64,000 bases of DNA from positions 1 to 64,000 of the forward strand of contig WHTP01000008.1 of the NCBI GenBank assembly GCA_009377695.1, given 5' to 3'. The notes under the pieces were generated by a model. That model was not told where the DNA came from. It did not search any database and was given only the letters and a program-made list of their open reading frames with translations. Position numbers and translations under genes: made by a program. This DNA is from Hyphomicrobiales bacterium. Its GTDB lineage: Bacteria; Pseudomonadota; Alphaproteobacteria; Rhizobiales; Xanthobacteraceae. This document shows positions 10,195-19,218 of this stretch, one piece after another. The first letter of the stretch is position 1. Each line of letters starts with the position of its first letter.

Positions 10195-11501
10195 CGGCGG
10201 TCTCCTCGGAGGCGTTGAAGGCATGTTGAGGCGAAACATTCTCCTCTGGAGCCATGTTTGCAATAATATAAGCCGAAATCCGCTCTTGCGCTTCCATCAG
10301 CGAGCTGAAGAGGGCAGGGACGTTGGTATAGCTATCGGTCACGTCGCCGTCGATGGCGTGGTTCATGAGGATCTTGACGCGCAGGCGATCAATCCCAGCG
10401 GCGGCAGCAAGGGTTCGGAATGAATGTCGCAGGGCGTGGCCGGTGTGGCTCAGCTTCTGGCGGCCGTCTTCTTTCACTTCGGCAATGTGTCCGTTGCTGG
10501 CAACAAAAATCCATTCCTGGGCGTGGTCGGGGAAAAACGTGAGGCCACCTTCTCGGGCGCGTCCCAGGCACTTCAGCATTGGTTCTGACAGCGGAAGTTC
10601 AAATGCACGGTCTTCGCCACCTTTCGGGGACGGAATCAGCAAGGACCGGCGCTTCTCGTTCAGTCGATCCCATCTTGCGGTCAGAACGTCATTCTTGCGG
10701 AGGCCGGAGAGCAGCGTGAACAGATGCATCTCGCGGCGAATAGGGTTCGGCATTGCTTGCAGCTGAGACCACCAGTAGGGCAGTTGTTGAGCGCCCATGC
10801 CGGTCTCGCGGGCCCGCTCCTTGTGATAGAGCTTGCCTGCTCGAAACGGGTTGCGCTCGGGAAGCCCGTCGGTCTCCAGCTCGTTCTTCGCAAAATTCCA
10901 GACCGCACGGCCAAAGCGCATACACAACCGTTTGCGGCGTACTTGCCCGATGCATACTTGTTGTGGCCCGTGCTTTCCTGGCGCGCTCCGTGATTGCGGC
11001 GTGCTCCCGGGTCACATCCTCGCGCGTGATCGTGGCGAGCGGCTTGTCGTGCCATGCCTTCAGATGCCGCGAGAACTTATCCTCATAGTCAGCGATCGTG
11101 CGCGGGCTCTTGCCTTCCTTGGTAATGGCCGCTCGGTACAATTCCCAGGCTTGGCGGAAGGTGAGGGAAGGAGGAGAATCATCGGCCGGCACAACAACCG
11201 CTGAAATGACAATCGGCTCTCCACGCGCGCGCTGCGCTTGGATGTCCAGCGCTTTGGCTCTCGCTTGATCGGCGCTGTGGTGGGGATGCTCGCCGAGCCA
11301 GATGACATTGGTCGTACCGCGGCGGCCGTTGGTGCGGGGCGCCTCGTACTGGTAGCGGAACGTCTTGGTCTTCTTGCCGATCCACAGGTGTAGACCGGCG
11401 ATTTTGCTATCGCGAACGATGCGTGGCTTGCCGTCAGCGAACGGCTCGCGCCTGACAGCGGCGTCGGTCAGCAGGATCCGCTTTGTGATCGCAGTCGTCA
11501 C
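10184..11501 (-). pseudogene. Tyrosine-type site-specific integrase (DUF4102-type N-terminus), two frameshifts
   Basis: N-terminal half in frame of 11501 (MTTAITKRILLTDAAVRREPFADGKPRIVRDSKIAGLHLWIGKKTKTFRYQYEAP..), short GHNKYASGKYAANG in frame of 11055, C-terminal catalytic half in frame of 10927 (LLSGLRKNDVLTARWDRL..HTGHALRHSFRTLAAAAGID..MNHAIDGDVTDSYTN). Confidence 0.82.
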
Positions 11502-11683
11502 CAGGTCCCTCCTTCACGGGTTTTGCACGGATGGAGAGCCAGTTGCCGGCGTGAAAGCGTCTGAAGGGGCAGCCTGCGTTATCCGACAGCATGATTAATT
11601 TTCATTGTCGGAACAGGGCCTTACCTTCGACCGAGCGATTCTTGCTTAACGACCCTTTATCGGGATTTGGTGCGTAACCAAAA

Positions 11684-11728
11684 CTACGAATCTGGGGGTC
11701 GGGAGTTCGAATCTCTCCGGGCGCGCCA
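11684..11728 (+). other. 3' half of a tRNA-Arg(ACG)-like gene, candidate att remnant
   Basis: CTACGAATCTGGGGGTCGGGAGTTCGAATCTCTCCGGGCGCGCCA: anticodon loop CTACGAA, T-arm GGGAG-TTCGAAT-CTCTC, acceptor 3' strand, CCA; no D-arm or 5' acceptor upstream. Confidence 0.75.
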
Positions 11729-13360
11729 TTTCAGTACAGAAGTATGAACACCGAACGCCGCCGATTGTACGCTTGAAGCGGCGACCAGGGTGCGCAGCAG
11801 CTCCGACTTCGATCCCATGATGCGGACCTCCGTGTCGGCAACCTCGACACGCTGCGCGAGGGCGCGCAGGTGGTCACGGCGGTATCCGCCATTGTCGAGT
11901 CGCATCCGCTCACGAGCCCTGCGGGCAAACGTCTTGAGCATGTCCGGGCTGACGGCTTGGCTGCCGGTGCTGTCGAGCGCGACTTGCGTGCGCTCGGCGT
12001 CGGCTTTGGCCTGATCCCGCACCGCCTGAAGGCCGGCGATGCGCTCTTTCGCTACCGGATCGTCCTTATCGACCATGCCGGATTCGATTGCGTCATAGAG
12101 GCGGCCGAGCCGCTGGTCGGTATCGGTGATGCGCCTGTGAAGTTCGGCAAGGTGCTCACGGCGGCGCTCAGTGCGCTCCTCTCGGCGGTCGATGACGCTG
12201 GCAAGGATGGTCTCCAGTCGCTTGGGCTGGAGTAAACGATCCTCGATATGGTCGCCCACCAGACGGTCGAGCCTGTCCATCGGAATGGTGCGGCCCTTGC
12301 AGCCGGTCTTGCCCTGCCGCGCCTTGGTCGAGCAGGTGTAATAGCGATATGTGCCGCCCGCGCTGCCCCTGCCGGTGCGGAGCGTCATCGCGCCCCCGCA
12401 CTTGGCGCAGAAACAAATGCCGGTCAGGAGCGTAGGACCGCTCGAAATGCGAGCCGGAGTCACCATCGGATTGCGGGATTTGAGGCGAGCCTGCACAGCA
12501 TCGAACGTCTCGCGGTCGATCAGTGGCGGCACGGCCATGACCGCGTGCTCGGCTTCGGGCTTCCTTTCCCGATCCTTGTGGGAGCGCGTGTTGAATCGGT
12601 GCTCGCCGATATAGGTCGTGCGGGTCAGAATGGCGTGGATTTGCGCGAGGCCCCAGCGCCCGCCGTCGCGGGTGAAAATGCGGCGCTCATTGAGGTGACA
12701 GGTGATAGCCTTGACGCCCAACGTGCCCGAGGTGCCGTCACCTTCGAGGAACAGACGATAGATCAGCCGCACCGTATCCGCGTGCAGCGGGTCGATCTCA
12801 AGTTTCTTCTTGGTCTTCGATCCGCGCTGCTCGGCAGCGACGATGCGATAACCGATCGGCGGCAAGGCACCGTTCCAGAAGCCTTGCCTTGCATTCTCGT
12901 TCATGGCGCGCAGGACGTGCTTGGCGTTTTCCTTCGACTGATACTCGTCGAACAGCGCCATGACCTGCCGCATCATGACGTGCATGGGATCGTCGCCCAT
13001 CTCCTGCGTGATGGAGACGAGCTTGACGCCGTTCTTCGCCAGCTTGCGAACGTAGAACTCCAGTTCGAAGTGATCGCGGAAGAAGCGCGAGAAGCTGTGG
13101 ACCACGACGACATCGAACAGCGCGGGCTTGGACGTACCCGCTTCGATCATGCGCTGGAACTCGGGGCGCTTGTCGTTGGTGGCCGAGGCCCCTGCCTCAA
13201 CGAAGGTTTCGACAAGCCGGTAGCCGCGCGCTGCGCACCAAGCTTCACCCTGCCTGCGCTGGTCGGGGATCGAGACGTCATGCTCGGCCTGGCGTGTCGT
13301 GGAGACACGCAAATAGAGCGCGGCGCGCAGGGTGACATTATTAGTGTTGTGAATGTTCAT
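11684..13360 (-). CDS. Large serine recombinase (resolvase + recombinase + zinc-ribbon domains)
   Basis: AALYLRVSTTRQAEHDVSIPDQRRQGEAWCAARGY..VVVVHSFSRFFRD..GYRIV..LLTGICFCAKCGGAMTLRTGRG..YYTCSTKARQGKTGCKGRTI; C-terminal RARRDSNSRPPDS is antisense of the tRNA fragment. Confidence 0.92.
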   Translation of the reverse strand: MNIHNTNNVTLRAALYLRVSTTRQAEHDVSIPDQRRQGEAWCAARGYRLVETFVEAGASATNDKRPEFQRMIEAGTSKPALFDVVVVHSFSRFFRDHFELEFYVRKLAKNGVKLVSITQEMGDDPMHVMMRQVMALFDEYQSKENAKHVLRAMNENARQGFWNGALPPIGYRIVAAEQRGSKTKKKLEIDPLHADTVRLIYRLFLEGDGTSGTLGVKAITCHLNERRIFTRDGGRWGLAQIHAILTRTTYIGEHRFNTRSHKDRERKPEAEHAVMAVPPLIDRETFDAVQARLKSRNPMVTPARISSGPTLLTGICFCAKCGGAMTLRTGRGSAGGTYRYYTCSTKARQGKTGCKGRTIPMDRLDRLVGDHIEDRLLQPKRLETILASVIDRREERTERRREHLAELHRRITDTDQRLGRLYDAIESGMVDKDDPVAKERIAGLQAVRDQAKADAERTQVALDSTGSQAVSPDMLKTFARRARERMRLDNGGYRRDHLRALAQRVEVADTEVRIMGSKSELLRTLVAASSVQSAAFGVHTSVLKWRARRDSNSRPPDS

Positions 13361-13754
13361 CGCCGGCCTCCTGCGGTCTTCCGAAGCGCTGCGCGCTCGG
13401 TCAGCGGCAACACCAGTTCCACCTTGTCATAAATGACCTTGGGCGCGAGCTTGCGTCCCGGACCCTTCTCCATGCGGACGAGGCCGTAGGTCTCCATCGT
13501 TTTCAGGGTGCGGAGAGATTGGAGGGTGCCCGTCCGGTAATCTCTGCCAGTTCCTCAAACGACGCGGGCGCCTTCTCGGCGATGATGTGCAGCAATTCGC
13601 GATTGCCGGCCGACAGCACCTTGGCGAAGGATTCGGTTGAGGCGAACCAAACTTTGGGATCGCCTGTCGCCGGCTTTTCTTCGCCGCGGGCAATCCGCAT
13701 GCTGCGCGTCTTCATCTCGTTGTAGTCGGCAATCCCGACCTTCAATGTCGTCAC
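13357..13754 (-). pseudogene. HTH regulator (HVO_A0114-like / MarR-like), one frameshift
   Basis: MTTLKVGIADYNEMKTRSMRIARGEEKPATGDPKVWFASTESFAKVLSAGNRELLHIIAEKAPASFEELAEITGRAPSNLS then, in another frame, RTLKTMETYGLVRMEKGPGRKLAPKVIYDKVELVLPLTERAALRKTAGGRR*, with the stop overlapping the recombinase start. Confidence 0.7.
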
Positions 13755-13800
13755 AGCACAACTCCGCTCATTCCTCTCTCATATCAGAATGTGATATGAT

Positions 13801-14103
13801 TCACAAGTCATCTTTCGGCTTTTTCGGGCTCAACAGTTCATCGAAGACATCGCCGAACCAGCGCTCGAACACCTGGATTTCAGCTTCGGTGACAGGCACG
13901 TATTCCGGCCAATCGTCGACGACGCGCATCGTATCGACATCTGATGTGTGAGTCTGACGATTGCGGGCACTCGCATGATGATCGCGCGGACCGCTGAGAG
14001 CCGGCGTGGGATCGGCGGCGTAGTCATAAAGATTGTCGGGAAGCGTCTTGGGGACCGGCTGTCGCGGACGGCCCTTCCGGGCGCGGCGGCGTTGCGCGCA
14101 CAT
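13801..14103 (-). CDS. Hypothetical protein at head of recombinase gene cluster
   Basis: ORF from MCAQRRRARKGRPRQPVPKTLPDNLYDYAADPTPALSG..FERWFGDVFDELLSPKKPKDDL; preceded by leader element A1. Confidence 0.5.
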   Translation of the reverse strand: MCAQRRRARKGRPRQPVPKTLPDNLYDYAADPTPALSGPRDHHASARNRQTHTSDVDTMRVVDDWPEYVPVTEAEIQVFERWFGDVFDELLSPKKPKDDL

Positions 14104-14157
14104 GGAATTCTCCGTGGTTTGTTGCGGGATTCCGGGTCGCGAGAACCTCGGAATTAG

Positions 14158-14226
14158 GCGAACCATGGAGGGGGGATCGGCGGGCTGTCGCGTGCCGCAT
14201 GCGCGCCTATGCGCTGGCGGCACCCC
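14158..14226. repeat. Leader element A, copy 1 (upstream of minus-strand gene 13801-14103)
   Basis: GCGAACCATGGAGGGGGGATCGGCGGGCTGTCGCGTGCCGCATGCGCGCCTATGCGCTGGCGGCACCCC; closely matches 46185-46252; contains GTGCCGC...GCGGCAC. Confidence 0.75.
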
Positions 14227-14252
14227 TCGTCTTTGCGGTGCCTATCCGGTTT

Positions 14253-14486
14253 TCACCCGCGGCTGGTCTTGCCGTTGGCGAGATCGACGATGAAGCCGTT
14301 GGCTAAACGCACGCCGATCATCACGTCGTCCAATCGGTAGTTATTGTTGTTACCTCTGAGGCGATAGCCTGCGTCCTCTACGACACGGACATCGAACCAT
14401 TGATGAGGTGCGGTCTGGCCCCAGTATTTGCTGCGCCGCTTGATGCGCGCTACGAGCTGCTGGTCCATCATGTGTACCTTCGTCAT
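14253..14486 (-). CDS. Small hypothetical protein downstream of DUF2274 gene
   Basis: MTKVHMMDQQLVARIKRRSKYWGQTAPHQWFDVRVVEDAGYRLRGNNNNYRLDDVMIGVRLANGFIVDLANGKTSRG; ATGA overlap with the DUF2274 stop. Confidence 0.5.
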   Translation of the reverse strand: MTKVHMMDQQLVARIKRRSKYWGQTAPHQWFDVRVVEDAGYRLRGNNNNYRLDDVMIGVRLANGFIVDLANGKTSRG

Positions 14487-14740
14487 GATGAGGGCGGGGC
14501 TTTGGGAGCAGTTTGACCGGTAGCACCGCGCCGCGCCTTTGCAAATCCTCGATCTGTTGCCACGAAGCGTTCCAGCATCGGCACGATCAGTTTCACCGGC
14601 TCTATCGGCTTCTGGCTTCCATCTGCGAGCAGGCGTCCGTAAATCTCCAGATCCCTGAACAGCGGCGCCGGCAATTCGAGCGTCACTTTCACGGGCTTGT
14701 CGTTTTCGATGGGGCCGAGTTTCAGCTTGGTCATTGTCAT
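14483..14740 (-). CDS. DUF2274 domain-containing protein
   Basis: MTMTKLKLGPIENDKPVKVTLELPAPLFRDLEIYGRLLA..; usual position after trbI in ICEs. Confidence 0.8.
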   Translation of the reverse strand: MTMTKLKLGPIENDKPVKVTLELPAPLFRDLEIYGRLLADGSQKPIEPVKLIVPMLERFVATDRGFAKARRGATGQTAPKAPPSS

Positions 14741-15894
14741 CCCTTGTAAGGTTCGAGGACCAAATCACGCGTCACGACGATCCTGACCGGGAAGCCCGGC
14801 CGGATGGTCAGCGTCGGTGGGACGTTGAGCTGGCGGCGGATGATCTGCTGGCCAGCATCGTTGATGGTGTCCTGGCCGCCGTTGCGGATGGCGCGCAACA
14901 GCCGATCCTCGTCATTGATCGCAAGCTCCGCTCCAACGGAGAGCAGTGTCGAGAGGCCAGCCGCCTTGGCGAGATCCCACCAATGATAATCGACGCCATC
15001 TTCAAGACCGGCATAGCCTGCGGTGTCCGCGCCGGGCTGGCGTTCCAGCACGATGGAGCGACCGTTGGGCAGGATCAGGCGATTCCAGACGAGCAGCACG
15101 CGGCGCTGCCCGAACTGCACGTTGTTATCGTACTGACCGATAATCCGTGTGCCCTGCGGCACAAGCAGGATGCGGCCGGTGGGGCTGTCATAGATGTTCT
15201 CCGTCACCTGCGCGGTGATCTGGCCGGGCAGATCGGAGCGGATGCCGGTGATCAGTGCTGCCGGAATGACGGCCCCGGCCTGGAGCACGAAGGGCGAGGC
15301 CGGCGGCATGACGCGATCCGATGAAGTCGTGCGGCGATCGACGGCGGCGTTGAGGAAAGCGAGTTGCTTGTCCTGCGCGGTCTGCTGAGCAGGTTGGCCG
15401 CTCAGGTCGAAGCCGGCGAGATTCTGCATTGTCGTGCTACCGCCCGGCGTTGCGGCCGTCGCCGTATTGCCCGGAGCGGTCTGGAAGAAGACGCGCGACG
15501 TGCGGGCAGCCTCTTCCTCAGCCCGCCGGCGCTGCTCGGCTTCATCGACCGTGGGGGTCTTGATGGCCGGCGGCACGACGGGCTGGCCCCTGTTTTGTGC
15601 ATCGAGGATGGGACGGCCGAGATCGCCGGGGAGCGGCGGGCCGAGGACCGGGCCGGTATAGTCGCGCGGCAGGCCCGCAAGACCGTCGGCGGGTTGCCGG
15701 TTGGTGGTGGAATAAAGCTCCTTGCCGTCATCGCCGGGCACGCGTGTCTGGAGCGCGTAGATCAGCGCCCCGCCGACGCCGAGTGACGCGACGACGCCGA
15801 TGCCGGCAAGCATCTTGCGCGAGAGACGCGTGACGCGCGGCGGCGCGGCGTGAAGCCGCATCGGGGGCACGGTGTTGGTTTGGTTCTGGCTCAT
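14737..15894 (-). CDS. trbI: Conjugal transfer protein TrbI (VirB10-like)
   Basis: VLQAGAVIPAALITGIRSDLPGQITAQVTENIYDSPTGRILLVPQGTRIIGQYDNNVQFGQRRVLLVWNRLILPNGRSI. Confidence 0.94.
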   Translation of the reverse strand: MSQNQTNTVPPMRLHAAPPRVTRLSRKMLAGIGVVASLGVGGALIYALQTRVPGDDGKELYSTTNRQPADGLAGLPRDYTGPVLGPPLPGDLGRPILDAQNRGQPVVPPAIKTPTVDEAEQRRRAEEEAARTSRVFFQTAPGNTATAATPGGSTTMQNLAGFDLSGQPAQQTAQDKQLAFLNAAVDRRTTSSDRVMPPASPFVLQAGAVIPAALITGIRSDLPGQITAQVTENIYDSPTGRILLVPQGTRIIGQYDNNVQFGQRRVLLVWNRLILPNGRSIVLERQPGADTAGYAGLEDGVDYHWWDLAKAAGLSTLLSVGAELAINDEDRLLRAIRNGGQDTINDAGQQIIRRQLNVPPTLTIRPGFPVRIVVTRDLVLEPYKG

Positions 15895-16877
15895 TATGAC
15901 GGCCTCCCGTCTATGCGGACGATCCTGATGATCTGCTGCTTGTCGCCGCTGCCAAGCCGCAGCTCGGCTGCGCCGAACAGGCGATCGACGATCAGGATGT
16001 TTCGGTAGATGCGGCTGTTGACGATCTGCGCCTCGCCGTCCGGGCCGATGACGAAGATCGGCGGCATTTCGCCCTGTACGATGCCACGCGGAAACTCGAC
16101 AAAGGCGCGCCTGCCGTCGTCATAGACGGCGATGGGCTTCCACGGCGGATTGTCGCCGGAGAGGCCATAGCGATAGTTGCGCGCGGCGACGGCCGGGATG
16201 ACTGGCGTTGCCGGAATGCTCTGTCGCTGACCGGCCGGTGGCTGCGGGTAGGCCCAGGCAACGGACGGCATGTAGGGTTTTGGGCCGGAGCGCAACTCGA
16301 GCAAGTAGGTGCGCCGGTCTGTGGTGATGACCAGGTTGGTGGTGATGTCGGCGCGCGAGGGCTTCACCAGCACATGGACGCGGCGTGTGACGCCAGAGCC
16401 GGATTCGGTGTCGCCGATGATCCAGCGTGCGGTGTCGCCGGCCGCGATCGGTCCCGCGCCGGTCAGGCTCTCGCCGGGCTCCAGGGCGATGTCGCTGATC
16501 TGGCCGGGCGCGGCATAGACTTGATAGAGCGCGCCGTCCGACCACGGATAAATCTGGATGGCGTTGTAGTAGCCCTCACGGCGCGGCTGGACGCGCGCGG
16601 CCGCATTGGCGTTCTCGACACGCGCAGTCGGCGTGCCGGCGGTCGTGCCGCCGCGCGCCGGCGTCCAGGCCGGCGGGATGTGCAACGGCTTCGGCCGATC
16701 ATCTATTACAGATGCAGGTACGGCTGGCAGCGGCGGCACGTCAGCGTCGTAACTGATCTGCGGCGGTTTCTGCGGCGTGGCGCAACCGGAGAGCATCGTG
16801 CCGGACAGCAGCAAAGCCGCGATTGCGGATTTACAGAAAGACGGCTTTCCGCCTTTGCGGATCGTCGGCCGGCTCAT
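15894..16877 (-). CDS. trbG: Conjugal transfer protein TrbG (VirB9-like)
   Basis: SGCATPQKPPQISYD..IYPWSDGALYQVYAAPGQISDIALEPGESL..WIIGDTESGSG..HVLVKPSRADITTNLVITTDRRTY. Confidence 0.93.
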   Translation of the reverse strand: MSRPTIRKGGKPSFCKSAIAALLLSGTMLSGCATPQKPPQISYDADVPPLPAVPASVIDDRPKPLHIPPAWTPARGGTTAGTPTARVENANAAARVQPRREGYYNAIQIYPWSDGALYQVYAAPGQISDIALEPGESLTGAGPIAAGDTARWIIGDTESGSGVTRRVHVLVKPSRADITTNLVITTDRRTYLLELRSGPKPYMPSVAWAYPQPPAGQRQSIPATPVIPAVAARNYRYGLSGDNPPWKPIAVYDDGRRAFVEFPRGIVQGEMPPIFVIGPDGEAQIVNSRIYRNILIVDRLFGAAELRLGSGDKQQIIRIVRIDGRPS

Positions 16878-17563
16878 TGGCTCATCTCCCGCGACCAGTT
16901 GATGGCGTTGACGTAGATTCCGAGCGGATTGGCCTTGAGGCGGTCGGCGTCGCGCGGCGGCTGGATGACGATGGTCAGTATCGCGGTCCAGCGTTCGGTG
17001 GTGGCGAGCTGGCCGCTCTCGTAATGCCGCTCGGTCCAGGCGACGCGGAAGCTATCGGGCGACGCGCGGATCACGCTCGACACCTCGACGGCGACCTGTT
17101 GCTTGCCGACCTTCACAAAGGGATCATTGGCGCGCGCGTAATCGTTGAGCGCCGCCGATCCGCGATCCGTGGTCCACTCGTAGGCGCGCAGCCAGTTCTG
17201 GCGAACGATGACTGGATCGGCCGGGATCGAACGAACCTGCTCGATGAAGCGCGCCAGATGCCACGCCACTTGCGGATCGGTCGGCCGATAGTCGGCCGCG
17301 GCCGGTGCGACGGCCTGCGCCTGGCCGAGATTGTCGACTTGTACCACCCACGGCACGACGATGCCGCGCGCCGACTGCCACACGAGCGCGGCCGCAAAGC
17401 CGGCGGAGAGGATCAACGATCCGAAGGCCATGATGCGCCAATTGCGGGCCTGCACGCGGGCGGAGCCGATGCGCTCGTCCCAGACCTGCGCCGCGCGCTG
17501 GTATGGTGTCTCGGGTTGGGGTGTCTTGCCGTAATGCGCGGCGGGACGCTTGAAGAAGCTCAT
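16874..17563 (-). CDS. trbF: Conjugal transfer protein TrbF (VirB8-like)
   Basis: FFKRPAAHYGKTPQPETPYQRAAQVWDERIGSARVQARNWRIMAFGSL. Confidence 0.92.
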   Translation of the reverse strand: MSFFKRPAAHYGKTPQPETPYQRAAQVWDERIGSARVQARNWRIMAFGSLILSAGFAAALVWQSARGIVVPWVVQVDNLGQAQAVAPAAADYRPTDPQVAWHLARFIEQVRSIPADPVIVRQNWLRAYEWTTDRGSAALNDYARANDPFVKVGKQQVAVEVSSVIRASPDSFRVAWTERHYESGQLATTERWTAILTIVIQPPRDADRLKANPLGIYVNAINWSREMSQ

Positions 17564-18906
17564 GTGCGATCACTTTCGGAGAGGTTGACGGAAGAGCCGG
17601 AGCCGTGACTGTCGCCGGAGCGGACGGCATGCGCGGTGGTCTGGACGGCATGGCCCATGTGTCCGCCGCGGCGCATGCGCTGCGCCCAGGCTGGCCCTTG
17701 CGCGGTCGATGCTGAAGACGTAGCACCGCCGCTCGTGTTGCCGCCGGCCGTGCCCATTGTCGAAGAGCCGCCGGTCGCGCCGAAGCCTGATTTCATGCCG
17801 CCGGCGAAGCTGGCCTTGACGCTCGCGGCGGCACGGCGAAGCGGCGATGTCGCCGCGCCGCCGGCCCCGCGCGCGCCGCCGCCGAGACCCGACGCCACAC
17901 CGGACGCGCCGGACTGGCCGAGCGAGCCGAGGCTGTAGGCGGCGGAAGTGGCGCCCGCTGCCGTTGCCCCGCCACGCACGGCGGCCGCGCCCGTCGAAAA
18001 TGCGGCTGCACCGCCTCTTGCGGCCAGCATTGCACCACCGCCCGCGGCAAGGGCCGCGCCGCCAACAGCGAGTCCGGTGCCGACCGCCGCGCCAGCGCCG
18101 AGCTGAGGACCGCCCGATACGAGACCGTTGGCGATGCCGGGACCGAATATGCCGAGGCCGACCAGCGAGAGCGCGGCCAGCACGATGGCCATGGCATCGT
18201 CGATCGACGGCGTTCGACCGCCGAAACCTTGCGTGAACTGACTGAACAGCGTCGAGCCGATGCCGATGACGATGGCAAGCACCAGCACCTTGATGCCGGA
18301 GGAAATGACATTGCCAAGCACGCGCTCGGCCATGAAGGCGGTCTTGCCGAACAGGCCGAACGGGATCAGCACGAAGCCCGCCAAGGTGGACAGCTTGAAC
18401 TCGATCAACGTCACAAACAGTTGGACGCTGAGAATGAAGAAGGCGAGGATGACCAGCGCCCAGGCGAACAGCAGGCACGCGATCTGAATGAAGTTCTCGA
18501 AAAACGCGATCCAGCCCATAAGGTCTGAGATGGAGTCGAGCAGCGGCCGGGCGGCGTCGAGCCCGGTTTGCGCCACCTTGCCGGGGCGCATCAGATCCTG
18601 AGCGGAGAAACCCGTGCCGCTTGCCTTCAGGCCAAGCCCTGCGAAGCTCTCGAAGACGATCTTCGCAAGGCTGTTCCAATTGGAAATCAAGTAAGCAAAG
18701 ACGCCGACGAACAGCGTCTTCTTGACCAGCCGCGCGATGATGTCGTCATCCGCGCCCCAGCTCCAGAACAGGGCGGCGAGCGTCACGTCGATGACAATCA
18801 ATGTGGTGGCGATGAATGCGACTTCGCCGCCGAGAAGACCGAACCCGCTGTCGATGTAGCGGGTGAAGGTGCCGAGAAAATTATCGATGACGCCGCTGCC
18901 GCCCAT
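17560..18906 (-). CDS. trbL: P-type conjugative transfer protein TrbL (VirB6-like)
   Basis: VIDNFLGTFTRYIDSGFGLLGGEVAFIATTLIVIDVTLAALFWSWG; multi-TM with Gly/Ala-rich C-terminus. Confidence 0.92.
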   Translation of the reverse strand: MGGSGVIDNFLGTFTRYIDSGFGLLGGEVAFIATTLIVIDVTLAALFWSWGADDDIIARLVKKTLFVGVFAYLISNWNSLAKIVFESFAGLGLKASGTGFSAQDLMRPGKVAQTGLDAARPLLDSISDLMGWIAFFENFIQIACLLFAWALVILAFFILSVQLFVTLIEFKLSTLAGFVLIPFGLFGKTAFMAERVLGNVISSGIKVLVLAIVIGIGSTLFSQFTQGFGGRTPSIDDAMAIVLAALSLVGLGIFGPGIANGLVSGGPQLGAGAAVGTGLAVGGAALAAGGGAMLAARGGAAAFSTGAAAVRGGATAAGATSAAYSLGSLGQSGASGVASGLGGGARGAGGAATSPLRRAAASVKASFAGGMKSGFGATGGSSTMGTAGGNTSGGATSSASTAQGPAWAQRMRRGGHMGHAVQTTAHAVRSGDSHGSGSSVNLSESDRT

Positions 18907-18909
18907 GCG

Positions 18910-19197
18910 TCACCGCCCTTCGCTGGCGGACGGCGACGCGGGCGCAGGCGTGGGACGCAAGAAGCGGTCACGGGTCTCGGCCCAGACACGCAGGCATTGC
19001 GCATCGTCGACCGCCTTCTGTCCAAGCTGCTGGCATCGGCGCTGGCCTTCGCGCAACGGATCGCGCTCGGGCTGGATGAGACGCGCTGGCGGTGATGCCG
19101 GCGGGTCATCCTTGCGGGTCATCTCGATCGCCGTCGCCGTGATGGCGACGGCGACAAACACGATTGCGCCGATGCGCGCCAGCAGCTTTCCGTCCAT
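18910..19197 (-). CDS. Putative TrbK-type entry-exclusion protein
   Basis: MDGKLLARIGAIVFVAVAITATAIEMTRKDDPP; single TM small protein between trbJ and trbL. Confidence 0.65.
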   Translation of the reverse strand: MDGKLLARIGAIVFVAVAITATAIEMTRKDDPPASPPARLIQPERDPLREGQRRCQQLGQKAVDDAQCLRVWAETRDRFLRPTPAPASPSASEGR

Positions 19198-19218
19198 GGC
19201 GATGCTCCCCTCTGATCG

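Noticed and set aside
11640-11728. Complete tRNA gene
   Set aside because: Only the 3' half (anticodon loop onward) is present; the expected 5' acceptor GCGCCCG and D-arm are not found upstream.
12248-13432. 394-aa plus-strand ORF antisense to the serine recombinase
   Set aside because: Antisense artefact; all recognizable domains are on the minus strand.
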